Source: Winogradskya consettensis (GTDB taxonomy: Bacteria > Actinomycetota > Actinomycetes > Mycobacteriales > Micromonosporaceae). Taken from it: a DNA stretch of 64,000 bases. The notes below the pieces were generated by a model. That model was not told the DNA's origin and made no database searches. It saw only the letters and a program-made list of their open reading frames with translations. Positions within the stretch are counted from its first letter, which is position 1. Every line of letters starts with the position of its first letter. A program made the translations under genes and the position numbers. Location: assembly GCF_018332715.1 (NCBI RefSeq), contig NZ_BOQP01000007.1:62001-126000 (forward strand). Reading direction: 5' to 3'. Of the stretch, positions 39,634 through 51,966 are shown piece after piece.

Positions 39634-42408
39634 GTGCACGAACTCGTTCGACGGAGGACCGCCGCCGCGGCCTCTCTCGCCCTGGTCACGGGCGGTCTGG
39701 CGCTGGTGCCGCCGACCTCGGCCCAGGCCACCGCGAAAAAACTGCCGTCCGTGGTGTCGGGTGATGCCCGCTTCCAGGTCATCTCGCCGACCCTCATCCG
39801 CACCGAGTACGCCCCCGGCGGCCGGTTCACCGACGGCGACACGTTCAACGTCATCGGCCGCGACGATTTCACGCCGACCCGGTTCACGAAGCGGATCTCG
39901 CAGGGCTGGCTGAGCATCGACACGGGCGCGGCGACACTGCGCTACAAGGTCGGTTCCGGGGCGTTCACCGCCGACAACCTCACCGTACGGCTGAAATCCG
40001 GCCGTCAGAGCGTGGCCGCCGCGCCGTGGGAGGGCCAGGGCGCACCCGATTGCGCCCCCGGCACCCTGTGCGAGGCCGAGGCGCTCGCCCTCGACGGCCC
40101 GAGCGCGGCGACCGATCACGGCGGCTACACCGGCCAGGGCTTCGCGGCAGGGTTCGAGGGCACCGGCAACTCGCTGTCCTTCGCCGTCACCCCCGCGACG
40201 GCGGGCACGCAGCAGCTCACGGTCCGCTACGCGAACAGCACGGGCGGGGACGGCCAGAACGTCGCCCGCACCCTGACCGTGACGGTGGACGGCACCGCGG
40301 CCGGCACGCTGACGCTGCCCCCGACCGGGAGCTGGGACACCTGGGCGCTCGCCTCGGCGCCGCTGACGCTGACCGCGGGCCGGCACCAGATCAGCCTGGT
40401 ACGCACGGCGAGCGACTCCGGCAGCGTGAACATCGACAGCCTGGCAGTCCTGGCGCCCGGCGCCGCGTATCCGGCGCCGACGCCGCCCAGCGCGCAGCCG
40501 TGTGCGTTCGGCGCGGTGTGCGAGGCGGACGCGGGCACGCTGTCCGGTGGTGCGCGACTCGCCGACGATCACAACGGATATTCGGGTGACGGCTTCGTGG
40601 CCGGCCTGGAACGCACCGGGGCGGCGTCCGCGCTGACCGTCACTGGCGTGCCCGCTGCCGGGACCTATCAGGTTCAGGTGCGCTACGCCAACGCTCAGGC
40701 CGGCAGTCAGCCGGTGCAGACCCGCACCGCGACGGTCACGGCGAACGACGCGGCGCCGGTCACGGTCACGCTGCCGCCGACGAGCAGCTGGGACTACTGG
40801 CGCACCGCGTCGGTCGCCGTGCGGCTCAAGGCCGGCACGAACACCGTGACGTTCGGCTGCCCCACCGACCAGAGCTGCAACGTCAACGTGGACACCATCG
40901 CCGTCACCGCGAAGGGCGCGCCGCTGCTCGCCCCGCACGCACCGCTGGGTGGTTACCGGCGCGGCCTGGACAACGTCAACGGCGGCGCGCGGACCTACGG
41001 CGGGCTGCTCTACCAGGACGGGTGGTCGCTGGTCGACGACTCGGCGTCGGCGCCGCACCGCGCGGGCGTCCAGGACGGGTACGTGTTCGCGTACGGCCAG
41101 GACTACCGCCACGCGCTGCGGGAGCTGTCCACGCTGACCGGGCCGACGAAGTTGCTGCCCAAGTGGGCGTACGGCGTCTGGTACTCGGAGTACTTCGACC
41201 GCACGGCCGCGGAGTTCCAGGACATCGTCGCGCGGTTCAAGACCGAGGGCGTCCCGCTGGACTCGCTCGTCGTCGACACGGACTTCAAGGCGCCGGACAA
41301 GTGGAACGGCTGGTCGATCGACCCGACCCGGTTCCCCGACTGGACGGCGTTCGCCGCGGCGCTGCGTAAGCAGGGCGTACACACCGGCCTGAACATCCAC
41401 CCCAGCATCCTCGGCACCGACCCGGCGTTCCCGAAGGCGCAGGAGCTCGCGAAGGGCAAGCTGAAGAAGACCGGCTGCAACGGCGGACCGGACTGCTACG
41501 TGTTCGACTTCGGCGACGCGGATCAGCTCAAGGCGTACCTGTGGCTGCATGATCAGATGGGCGCCGACGGCGTCGATTTCTGGTGGCTGGACTGGTGCTG
41601 CGATGCCTCCACCTCCACCGAGCAGGGCGTGACGGCCGATGCCTGGATCAACCAGAAGTACGCCGACCTGACCGGCTTCGCGTTCTCCCGGGCCTACGGA
41701 TCACTGCAGGCCGGCGGGTACGCGAACCCGGGCCCCGTGGCGACCGGACCGTGGGCCGACAAGCGGACCACGCTGCACTTCACCGGCGACACGATCTCCA
41801 ACTGGGAGACCCTGCGGTTCGAGGTCGGCTACACCCCCGGCGAGTCGGCCGCCACCGGGCTGGCCGCGGTCAGCCACGACATCGGCGGGCACACGGGCGG
41901 GCTGCAGGAACCGGGCAGCGAGCCGGGCAGCACGAAGCTGCCGGACGACCTCTACGCGCGGTGGGTGCAGATGGGCACGTTCCAGCCGATCGACCGGCTG
42001 CACTCCAACCACAGCGACCGCCTGCCCTGGCAGTACGGCGCGGCCGCGAACGCGTCGGCGAAGAAGTTCCTCAACCTCCGCAAGAAACTGCAGCCCTACA
42101 CGTACGCCGCCGCGGCTGAGGCGACCCGCACCGGCACCCCGATCGTCCGGGCGATGTACCTGGCCTACCCGGGCGAGCAGGAGGCCTACGCGACCGCGGG
42201 CAGCCAGTACCTCTACGGCCCCGACCTGCTGGTCGCCCCGGTGACCACGCCGGGCACCACCGCATCGACGTCGGTGTGGTTCCCGCCGGGCAACACCTGG
42301 ACGGACTACTTCACCGGCAAGCGCTACAAGGGCGGCACCACCGCCTCGATCACGACAACGCTGGACACGATGCCGGTCTTCGTGCGCTCAGGCGCGGCGA
42401 AGCCGTAA
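39634..42408 (+). CDS. secreted GH31 alpha-glycosidase with two CBM35-like domains
   Basis: 924-aa exported glycoside hydrolase. The signal peptide is residues 1-~33 (RRRTAAAASLALVTGGLALV). Two galactose-binding-like CBM35-type domains follow at ~140-285 (CEAEALALDGPSAATDHGGY) and ~300-440 (CEADAGTLSGGARLADDHNGY), then the GH31 barrel (LPKWAYGVWYSEYFD, DSLVVDTDFK, the nucleophile strand VDFWWLDW, acid/base loop FTGDTISNWETL). Family members act on alpha-xylosides, alpha-glucans or alpha-galactosides; which applies is unclear. Start is the GTG with GGAG eight bases upstream; longer frames lack a ribosome binding site. Probably LacI-regulated (39584). Confidence 0.92.
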   Translation: MHELVRRRTAAAASLALVTGGLALVPPTSAQATAKKLPSVVSGDARFQVISPTLIRTEYAPGGRFTDGDTFNVIGRDDFTPTRFTKRISQGWLSIDTGAATLRYKVGSGAFTADNLTVRLKSGRQSVAAAPWEGQGAPDCAPGTLCEAEALALDGPSAATDHGGYTGQGFAAGFEGTGNSLSFAVTPATAGTQQLTVRYANSTGGDGQNVARTLTVTVDGTAAGTLTLPPTGSWDTWALASAPLTLTAGRHQISLVRTASDSGSVNIDSLAVLAPGAAYPAPTPPSAQPCAFGAVCEADAGTLSGGARLADDHNGYSGDGFVAGLERTGAASALTVTGVPAAGTYQVQVRYANAQAGSQPVQTRTATVTANDAAPVTVTLPPTSSWDYWRTASVAVRLKAGTNTVTFGCPTDQSCNVNVDTIAVTAKGAPLLAPHAPLGGYRRGLDNVNGGARTYGGLLYQDGWSLVDDSASAPHRAGVQDGYVFAYGQDYRHALRELSTLTGPTKLLPKWAYGVWYSEYFDRTAAEFQDIVARFKTEGVPLDSLVVDTDFKAPDKWNGWSIDPTRFPDWTAFAAALRKQGVHTGLNIHPSILGTDPAFPKAQELAKGKLKKTGCNGGPDCYVFDFGDADQLKAYLWLHDQMGADGVDFWWLDWCCDASTSTEQGVTADAWINQKYADLTGFAFSRAYGSLQAGGYANPGPVATGPWADKRTTLHFTGDTISNWETLRFEVGYTPGESAATGLAAVSHDIGGHTGGLQEPGSEPGSTKLPDDLYARWVQMGTFQPIDRLHSNHSDRLPWQYGAAANASAKKFLNLRKKLQPYTYAAAAEATRTGTPIVRAMYLAYPGEQEAYATAGSQYLYGPDLLVAPVTTPGTTASTSVWFPPGNTWTDYFTGKRYKGGTTASITTTLDTMPVFVRSGAAKP

Positions 42409-42430
42409 CCTCGCGCGGCCCGGGCACCCC

Positions 42431-43192
42431 TCAGCCGAAGACGGGTGCCCGGCCCGCATCGATCCGCTGCCGCCAGAACGACAAACTGAGCGCCCGCTCC
42501 GGCCCGATGCCCCGGATCTGCACCGGCGTGCCGTCCCGCCGGATGACATAGGTCGTACGCCGCACCGACAGATAGTCGATCTGCACGCCCACGAAGTCAG
42601 CGGCTGTCCGGATCCCGCACTCCTCCAGATGCCGCAGCGACGCCGGCTCGATCCCCGACGGCCGGCTCAGGGCGATCACCGCACGGCCCAGCCGCCCGTC
42701 CGGGTCGTAGGTCAGCAGCCGCCGCTGATCGATCGGCCGCGGCAACGTGAACCGCTGCTGACTCGCCCCGAAATACGCGAGCAGGGCTGCGCGGGCACGG
42801 GCCACGTCCCTGCCGTCGTCACAACCCTCACGCCAGGCGATCCCGACCCGGGTCAGGTCGATATCGGTCGCCAGCGCGGCCACGGCCACCGCGGCGTCCC
42901 CGGGCCACACGTCGGCGTCGCGCGGTGAGATCTTCACCCAGTCCCCGAACCCGTGCACGGAGAACCCCAGCGCGACACACACGTCCACATCCGGCGCACC
43001 GACCACGGTGACCTCATCGAACCCGTCCCGGCGCACCTGCGCCAGCACCACGCAGCGCGCACCCGGACTGGACAACGCGAGCATCACCGCGCCACGCCCC
43101 CGCCGACCGGTCACGGCCTCGGTGACGACCCGCTCGGTATCCGCCGCACTCGCGGCGAACCCCCGCTGCATCTCGACCAGATCCACACCCAT
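42431..43192 (-). CDS. hypothetical protein with a C-terminal helix-hairpin-helix-like region
   Basis: 253-aa cytosolic protein not recognised. The first half has an alpha/beta pattern (VVLAQVRRDGFDEVTVVG, VDVCVALGFSVHGFGDWV). The C-terminus has LRHLEECGIRTAADFVG and IRGIGPERALSLSFWRQRID, which resembles a helix-hairpin-helix and would suggest nucleic-acid contact. It is 53 bp from the MFS gene on the same strand. Start ATG opens MGVDLVEMQRG. Confidence 0.65.
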   Translation of the reverse strand: MGVDLVEMQRGFAASAADTERVVTEAVTGRRGRGAVMLALSSPGARCVVLAQVRRDGFDEVTVVGAPDVDVCVALGFSVHGFGDWVKISPRDADVWPGDAAVAVAALATDIDLTRVGIAWREGCDDGRDVARARAALLAYFGASQQRFTLPRPIDQRRLLTYDPDGRLGRAVIALSRPSGIEPASLRHLEECGIRTAADFVGVQIDYLSVRRTTYVIRRDGTPVQIRGIGPERALSLSFWRQRIDAGRAPVFG

Positions 43193-43245
43193 GCCGGCGA
43201 CATTCGGCCGCGCCCGGCCCGGCCTGAGGAATCGGCTTTCCCCGT

Positions 43246-44472
43246 TCAGACGCCGATGTGCTCCTCGGCCGGGGCCATGGCCGTCACGGCCCGGTGCAGC
43301 ACGGGCAGGGCAACGAACGCGGTCGCGGCGAGCAACCCGCCGGCAACCCAGAGCGGCGCCCGAAGCCCGTACGCGTCGGCGATCAGACCGCCGCCGAGTG
43401 AGCCCAGGGTGAGACCGAGCAGACCCAGCGTCTTGTTGGCACCGGCAACACGACCACGCTGCTCATCCGGCACCAGGGTCTGCCGCAGCGAGGCGACGGT
43501 GATGCTCCAGATGGTGGTGTAGAAGAAGTACAGCGCGAGCATCGCGGTGAACAGGACGGCCGAGCTGGTGGCCGCGATCACGAGGAAGGCGGCGGCGCCG
43601 AGCAGCAGGGTCCCCCCGATCGTCCACGCGGTGCCGAGTTTGCGGCGCAGGTAGGGAGCCACGAAGCTGCCGGCGAGCCCGCCGAGCGACGAGACGGCCA
43701 GGGCGATGCCGTAACCGGCCGGGGACAGCCTGAGCGTGCCGGTGGCGAAGAGCACGAGGACCGAGAACGGCAGCATGTACGCGAGACTGGTCAGCGACAG
43801 CATGACCGTCAGCAACCGCAGTAGCCGGTGGCTCCCCAGCCAGCGCAGGCTGTGCCCGATCTCGCGGATCATCGGCTCCCGGGCGACGTCGGTGTTCAGG
43901 TGCTGACGGAAGTCCCCGCGGAGCATAAGGAACAGCAGCCCGGCGATCGCGAACGAGGCGGCGTCGACGAGAACCGGCAGCGCGGCCGCGACACCGAACA
44001 GCAGGCCACCCAGCGGCGGCCCCAGCAACTCGTCACAGACGATCTGCGCGGTGCTGAGCCGCCCGTTCGCCCGGTCCAGGTCCCGGGCCGGCACGATCGT
44101 CGGCAGCACCGAGAACGCCGAGGTGTCCGCCACCGTCTCGAGCAGGCCCAGGACGACGAACACGGCGTAGAGCACGGGCATCGAGATCAGGTCCACCGCC
44201 ACCAGCACGAACAGCACGCCCATGACGCCACCCCGGGCGAGGTTCACGATCGTCATGAGCCGGCGCCGGTCCATCCGGTCGACGAGCGCCCCGCTGAAGA
44301 CAGAGACCAGCAGCCTCGGCAGGGTGAAGGCCAGGGACAGCCCGGCCACCAGCGTGGCGCTGTCGGTCAGCGTGGCGGCCAGCAGCGGTATCGCGACGAA
44401 GCTGATCCCGTCGCCCAGATTGGACACCGCACTACCGGTCCACAGCTTCCCGAACTCCCCGCCCAGCCCCAC
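43246..44472 (-). CDS. MFS transporter (EntS/MFS_3-like exporter)
   Basis: 408-aa major facilitator permease with 12 predicted helices. GALVDRMDRRRLMTIVN is the loop 2-3 signature, and EQRGRVAGANKTLGLLG is the loop 8-9 segment of the MFS_3/enterobactin-exporter group. It starts at a GTG with GGGGGAG seven bases before. It is not next to siderophore or antibiotic genes, so the substrate is unknown. Its 3' neighbour on the same strand is the hypothetical 42431-43192. Confidence 0.92.
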   Translation of the reverse strand: MGLGGEFGKLWTGSAVSNLGDGISFVAIPLLAATLTDSATLVAGLSLAFTLPRLLVSVFSGALVDRMDRRRLMTIVNLARGGVMGVLFVLVAVDLISMPVLYAVFVVLGLLETVADTSAFSVLPTIVPARDLDRANGRLSTAQIVCDELLGPPLGGLLFGVAAALPVLVDAASFAIAGLLFLMLRGDFRQHLNTDVAREPMIREIGHSLRWLGSHRLLRLLTVMLSLTSLAYMLPFSVLVLFATGTLRLSPAGYGIALAVSSLGGLAGSFVAPYLRRKLGTAWTIGGTLLLGAAAFLVIAATSSAVLFTAMLALYFFYTTIWSITVASLRQTLVPDEQRGRVAGANKTLGLLGLTLGSLGGGLIADAYGLRAPLWVAGGLLAATAFVALPVLHRAVTAMAPAEEHIGV

Positions 44473-44572
44473 CAGTTCTCCCCCGCCCGCCGCCGCTGCG
44501 CCGTTCAGTGTGCTTCACGCAGCGCGGCGGCTACCGACCACCCGACGGGGTGATCGGCAGCCGCCGCGGGGA

Positions 44573-45844
44573 TCAGGTCGTGGTGCAGCCGGTGATCTGG
44601 GGGCGGGCGCTGCTGTTGCCGTTGGTCATGGTCGTGAAGCCGAAGGTGTTGCCGCTGCCATTGGGCTTGACCGTCATGGTGTTGCCGCCGTTGCTCCAGG
44701 TGAAGGCTCCGCTCCAGGTGGTGGAGACCTTCTGGGGTGCGGTGATGGCGACGGTGACGGTCCAGGTGGTGGAGCCGGTGACGGTCACCGACGTGTTGTA
44801 GCGGTCGGCCCAGACGGTGCCCGGGGTGACCGTCGCGGTGCAGCTACCGGTGGGTGGCGGCGGGGACGAAGGCGGCGGGGAGGACGGCGGGGTGCTTCCG
44901 CCCCCTCCCCCGGTGGTGTTGAGGCCGAGGAAGTTGATGGCGTACGCGATCATCCCGTTCTGGGGCAGCGTGTGGCCGGCACCCGAGACGCTGATGCCTT
45001 CCACCGGCGGGGTGACGCTGCTGTTGCCGTAGCGGGTGCGGGTCCAGCTCGACGCCGGCGAGTCGGTCAGGACCGGGGTCTGGCTGACGCCGTTGACGTT
45101 GGTCCACTGCTTGATCTCTTCGCCGAAGTTGTTGTAGTAGAGCGTGTTGTCCGCGGTGCCGTGCCATACCTGCATCCGAGGGCGGGCGCCGGTGTAGCCG
45201 GGGTACATCGAGCGGGCGAGGTCGCCCCATTGCTGGGCGGTCTTGATGACCTGGCCGTTGGCGCACTGGGAATTCCAGGTCGAGCCGCCGGTGGTGGCGA
45301 AGCAGCCGGCCGGGACGCCCATGAACGCCGAACCGGCCGCGAAGACGTCCGGGTAGTCGGCCAGCATGACGTTGGTCATCATGGCGCCGGAGGAGACGCC
45401 GGTGGCGTACACGCGGCCGGGGTCGATGTTGTACTGCGACTTGGTGTAGTTGACCATCGACATGATGCTGACGGGGTCGCTGCCGCCGTTTCGTTGCAGG
45501 GCCTGCTGGGTGTAGACGTCGAAGCAGTTGCCGCTGCGGGTGGCTTCCGGGAAGACGATGATGTAGCCGTACTGGTCGGCTGCTGTCTCGTAGTCACGGA
45601 AGTAGCCGTTGGCCACCGCGGAGGCGCTGCCGCCGCAGTAGTGCATGGCGACCAGGAGCGCGGGCTGGGCGGCGAGGCGGTCCGGCACGTAGATGTACAT
45701 GTTGAGGTTGCTGGGGTTCGTGCCGAAGTTGGTCACCCGGACCAGCGATGCCGCTTCTGCCGGCTGGGCACCGATCAGTGCGGTGGCGACCGCGAGCGAT
45801 GCCGCGGCCACCCCGGCCAGTGCGGCTTTGAGGATGCGATTCAT
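44573..45844 (-). CDS. secreted CE1/PHB-depolymerase-type esterase with CBM2-like module
   Basis: 423-aa exported esterase. The signal peptide (1-~31) precedes an alpha/beta hydrolase of the PHB-depolymerase/feruloyl- and acetyl-xylan-esterase group: LLVAMHYCGGSASAVANG (oxyanion), nucleophile GVSSGAMMTNVM, and VWHGTADNTLYY with the acid, plus a late His in SGAGHTLPQNG. A Pro/Ser linker (STPPSSPPPSSPPPP) leads to the CBM2-like module (44573-44845, subtype with WADRY and WSNGG). In this run with GH10 and CE15 it probably removes acetyl or feruloyl groups from xylan. Start ATG; last gene of the xylan group. Confidence 0.92.
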   Translation of the reverse strand: MNRILKAALAGVAAASLAVATALIGAQPAEAASLVRVTNFGTNPSNLNMYIYVPDRLAAQPALLVAMHYCGGSASAVANGYFRDYETAADQYGYIIVFPEATRSGNCFDVYTQQALQRNGGSDPVSIMSMVNYTKSQYNIDPGRVYATGVSSGAMMTNVMLADYPDVFAAGSAFMGVPAGCFATTGGSTWNSQCANGQVIKTAQQWGDLARSMYPGYTGARPRMQVWHGTADNTLYYNNFGEEIKQWTNVNGVSQTPVLTDSPASSWTRTRYGNSSVTPPVEGISVSGAGHTLPQNGMIAYAINFLGLNTTGGGGGSTPPSSPPPSSPPPPTGSCTATVTPGTVWADRYNTSVTVTGSTTWTVTVAITAPQKVSTTWSGAFTWSNGGNTMTVKPNGSGNTFGFTTMTNGNSSARPQITGCTTT

Positions 45845-45858
45845 CGGACGGTCCCTTC

Positions 45859-48901
<3,043 letters not shown>

Positions 48902-48983
48902 AAGGGCTTTCCCTTCATGGACTCACGCCTGAGGGACTGAAACTTCCGGAGCTCTATCGATGACTTCCGGAGGTGTTAAGCGC

Positions 48984-49013
48984 ACGTTACGACGCTGTAT
49001 CGATCGGGGTCAA
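48984..49013 (-). promoter_or_regulatory. promoter candidate of the xylan gene group
   Basis: On the minus strand TTGACC (49013-49008) and TAACGT (48989-48984) are 18 bases apart, a plausible housekeeping-type promoter. The 5' leader contains two ACTTCCGGAG direct repeats. Leader length to the CE15 start is about 75 bases. Confidence 0.5.
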
Positions 49014-49102
49014 TAGATTTGACGGCGCGGAGATTACCGGTAATTTCGGCAGGTCCGGGCCCACCTTCCGGCGGACCCGGGACCGCTCGTAAGCTGCGGG
49101 AC

Positions 49103-50071
49103 ATGCGTCGAGCAGTGGTGATCGGAGCGACCGGGCACGTCGGCACCTATCTGGTCCCGCGCCTGGTCAGGGCCGGGTACGAGGTCGTCGCGGTGAGCCG
49201 GGGTGAGCGCACGCCCTACCACGACGCGCCCGAGTGGCGCTCGGTCGAACGGGTCACCGCCGACCGCGAGGCCGAGGACGCTGCCGGTACGTTCGGCGCG
49301 CGCATCGCCGCGCTGCAGCCCGACGCCGTGATCGACCTGATCTGCTTCACCCCAGGGTCCGCCCGGCAGCTGGTCAACGCCCTGCGCCCCACCCGCCCGC
49401 TGCTGCTGCACTGCGGCACGATCTGGGTGCACGGGCGTACGGCCAGGCTGCCGGTCACCGAGGACGAGCCACGCACGGCGTACGGCGAATACGGCACCGG
49501 TAAGGCCGCGATCGAGGAACTGCTGCATCGCGAGACCCTCGCCGGTGGTGTCCCGTCGGTGGTTCTGCACCCGGGGCACATCAGCGGTCCGGGGTGGCCG
49601 GTCATCACCCCCGCGGGCAACCTCGACCCGGACGTGTGGCGGCGCTTGGCCACCGGCGAGCCGGTCGCCCTGCCCGCCCTCGGGCTCGGGGTGCTCCACC
49701 ACGTGCACGCCGACGACGTGGCACAGGCCTTCGAGCGGGCACTGACCCGGCCGGCCGCGATCGGGCAGAGCTTCCACGTGGTGGCCGAGCAGGCGATGAC
49801 CTGCCGTGGTCTCGCGGCGGGGGTGGCCGGGTGGTTCGGTCGCGAGCCGGTGCTCGATCTGGTGGACTGGCCGGAGTTCGAGAAACGGGCCGGGGCCGAG
49901 CATGCCGGTGCCACCCGGGAGCACGTCGAGCGCAGCATCGCGGCGAGCATCGACCGGGCTCGCGCGGTTCTCGGCTACGCGCCGCGTTACTCCTCGCTGG
50001 ATGCCCTGCGCGAGTCCGTACGGTGGCTCGCCGGGCATGACCAGCTGGATCTGGATGGCACCGGGCTCTGA
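49103..50071 (+). CDS. NAD-dependent epimerase/dehydratase family protein
   Basis: 322-aa extended-SDR protein. The nucleotide loop is VVIGATGHVGTYLVPRLV, then VVAVSRGERTPY, and the core motif YGEYGTGKAAIEELL holds the catalytic Tyr-x3-Lys in the form YGTGK. C-terminal features (VHADDVAQAFERAL) match NAD-dependent epimerases of the 'saccharide' type. Start is the ATG opening MRRAVVIGATG. It is convergent with the CotH gene, five bases apart, and divergent from the xylan group. A sugar-nucleotide role is likely but not proven. Confidence 0.88.
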   Translation: MRRAVVIGATGHVGTYLVPRLVRAGYEVVAVSRGERTPYHDAPEWRSVERVTADREAEDAAGTFGARIAALQPDAVIDLICFTPGSARQLVNALRPTRPLLLHCGTIWVHGRTARLPVTEDEPRTAYGEYGTGKAAIEELLHRETLAGGVPSVVLHPGHISGPGWPVITPAGNLDPDVWRRLATGEPVALPALGLGVLHHVHADDVAQAFERALTRPAAIGQSFHVVAEQAMTCRGLAAGVAGWFGREPVLDLVDWPEFEKRAGAEHAGATREHVERSIAASIDRARAVLGYAPRYSSLDALRESVRWLAGHDQLDLDGTGL

Positions 50072-50076
50072 CGTGG

Positions 50077-51966
50077 TCAGCCGGCCGCGCAGGAGGTGAT
50101 CCGCGGGCGGGCGCTGCTGTTGCCGTTGGTCATCGTGGTGAAGCCGAAGGTGTTGCCGCTGCCGTTGGGCTTGACCGTCAGGGTGGTGCCACCGTTCGTG
50201 AAGGCGGCGCTCCAGGTGGTCGTGACCTGTTGCGGCGCGGTGATCGCGAGGGTGACGGTCCAGGTGGTCGCGCCGGTGACGGTGACCGAGGTGTTGTAGC
50301 GGTCGCCCCAGACGGTGCCCGGGGTGATCGTCGCGGTGCAGCTTCCGCCGGGCGGTGGCGTCGTGCCACCGCCGCCCCAGCCTGCGGTGCTGTCCAGCCA
50401 GGTGGCTCGCTGGGTCATCCACGTACGCATCGTCTGGACCTGACCCTGCCAGGTGTTCGCCGTCGGGGTGACGAACGGGCCGATCATCGCCGTGGTGAGG
50501 TTCGGCCACTTCTGGAAGTTGCGGGCGGCTCCCGCGGTCAGCGGCGTGGTCAGGCCGTTGACCAGCGTGGTCAGGCTCGCCTCGGACAGTACGGTCTGCC
50601 GCAGTGACTGCCAGCGCGCCCGCAGCCGGGTCTGGAACGCGGGATCCGACAGCAGGATCTTGAACCAGTCGCTGGCCTGCGGCTGGCGGTTCTGGCTCTG
50701 GTACTGGAAACCGGACGTCTGGTTGTTGCTCTCGTATCCCCCGACGCCGAACGTCAGGTCCTTGTCCCAGACCGGTCCGGCCACCAGCGGGCCGCTGCGG
50801 TCCTTGTAGAAGTAGGTGCTGCGGACGTACGAGTCCATGTCACGGCCGAACTCGTTCAGGATGATCAGGTCGACCCAGGAGCCGACGTCGATCCAGGACG
50901 GATACTGCGACGCGAAGCCCTGGCTGTGCAGCATGTCGTGAAACCGCTGGATGTACGCGTTGAGCCACGTCCGCTGTGCCGGCACGAGATCGTCGGGGTC
51001 CTTGACCTCGAGGAAGTTCCAGCACGTCGCCGCCGCGCCGGTGCAGGTGAGTGTGGGCTCCTCCGCGGCCAGCCATTCGAGGGCGAGGATGTAGCCCCCG
51101 GTCACGTCGGGCTCGGTGACGTCCTCCGGGTCGAGCTTCTTGAGATCGAGGCGGTCCTTGTCGTTCTCGATGGTCTCCTCGATCAGATAGACGCCCTGAT
51201 AATCGGCGGCCGCCACCGGGTTCGCGTCGAAGTTCGTGTAGAGCTCGACGAACCGGTAGCGCGGGGTGGCCAGGCCCATCTGTTTCGCGATCTCCATCAT
51301 CACGGCCTCGCGCACGAGCGCCTTGTCGGGGAACGGCCCGCGCAGCACCCAGTCGCCGTCGGCGGGCATGCCGAGCACCGGGTATCCGGCGTCCTCGTCC
51401 GCGTCGTCGCGGAACTCGATGCGCCACGGCGTCTTGTCGAACATGGCCGACGACTGGCCGCGCAACCGCATGACGGCCCGGGTGGCGACGACCGGTGCGG
51501 CGGCGAGCGAGGTGGTGCCGGCGGTGCCGGGGTCGAACAGCATCGCGGCGGCGTCGACGTAGTCGCGGCCGGGCTTGCCCTTGCCGTAGTCGTCGAGCAG
51601 CAGCAGGGGCAGGTTGTTGCCGGCCGCCTCGACGGCGCGCCGGACGTAGATCTGGGTGCCCATCGAGCCCGCGGCGGTGCCCGCGACGAACGCCTGCGCC
51701 CGCAGCTGGGTGGTGGCGGTCAGCGTCAACGGGGACGCGTACGGCGTGGACGCGGCGGTGGGGACCGTGCCGTCGGTGCTGTAGCGAATCTGGGCGCTGC
51801 CGATGGCCGTGCTCAGCGCGACCGTGACCGAGGTGGTGAACGTGCCGCTGGGTGTGGAGAAGGTGATGTCCCCGGCGAGGGCCTTCGGGGTGGACCCGCG
51901 CGCCGGCACGCCGGTGGCGGTGAGCAGGACGGCGATCACTATCGCCACTACCTTCGAGGGGTTCAC
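50077..51966 (-). CDS. secreted CotH-kinase family protein with CBM2-like module
   Basis: 629-aa exported protein. A signal peptide (1-~25) precedes an Fn3/chitobiase-C-terminal-like domain (VALSTAIGSAQIRYSTDGTV). The CotH kinase domain follows: RLRGQSSAMFDKTPWRIEFR, PADGDWVLRGPFPDKALVRE, YQGVYLIEETIENDKDR (the Glu/Asp-rich loop), and VDLIILNEFGRDMDSYVRS with GPVWDKDLTFGVGG, where the metal-binding Asp lies. The C-terminus is a CBM2-like module (50077-50343, subtype WGDRY, closest to that of GH10). CotH kinases phosphorylate proteins outside the cell or on spores. The GTG start overlaps the DUF4956 stop (GTGA), so the two are co-translated. Confidence 0.92.
   Translation of the reverse strand: MNPSKVVAIVIAVLLTATGVPARGSTPKALAGDITFSTPSGTFTTSVTVALSTAIGSAQIRYSTDGTVPTAASTPYASPLTLTATTQLRAQAFVAGTAAGSMGTQIYVRRAVEAAGNNLPLLLLDDYGKGKPGRDYVDAAAMLFDPGTAGTTSLAAAPVVATRAVMRLRGQSSAMFDKTPWRIEFRDDADEDAGYPVLGMPADGDWVLRGPFPDKALVREAVMMEIAKQMGLATPRYRFVELYTNFDANPVAAADYQGVYLIEETIENDKDRLDLKKLDPEDVTEPDVTGGYILALEWLAAEEPTLTCTGAAATCWNFLEVKDPDDLVPAQRTWLNAYIQRFHDMLHSQGFASQYPSWIDVGSWVDLIILNEFGRDMDSYVRSTYFYKDRSGPLVAGPVWDKDLTFGVGGYESNNQTSGFQYQSQNRQPQASDWFKILLSDPAFQTRLRARWQSLRQTVLSEASLTTLVNGLTTPLTAGAARNFQKWPNLTTAMIGPFVTPTANTWQGQVQTMRTWMTQRATWLDSTAGWGGGGTTPPPGGSCTATITPGTVWGDRYNTSVTVTGATTWTVTLAITAPQQVTTTWSAAFTNGGTTLTVKPNGSGNTFGFTTMTNGNSSARPRITSCAAG

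Noticed and set aside
39595-41550. 651-aa minus-strand frame over the GH31 gene
   Set aside because: Antisense shadow of a well-supported glycosidase; composition is Arg/Gly/Val-rich as expected of a shadow frame.
48961-49003. LacI operator before the xylan genes (gttaagcgcacgttac)
   Set aside because: The halves are not symmetric; it only superficially resembles the pectate lyase site.
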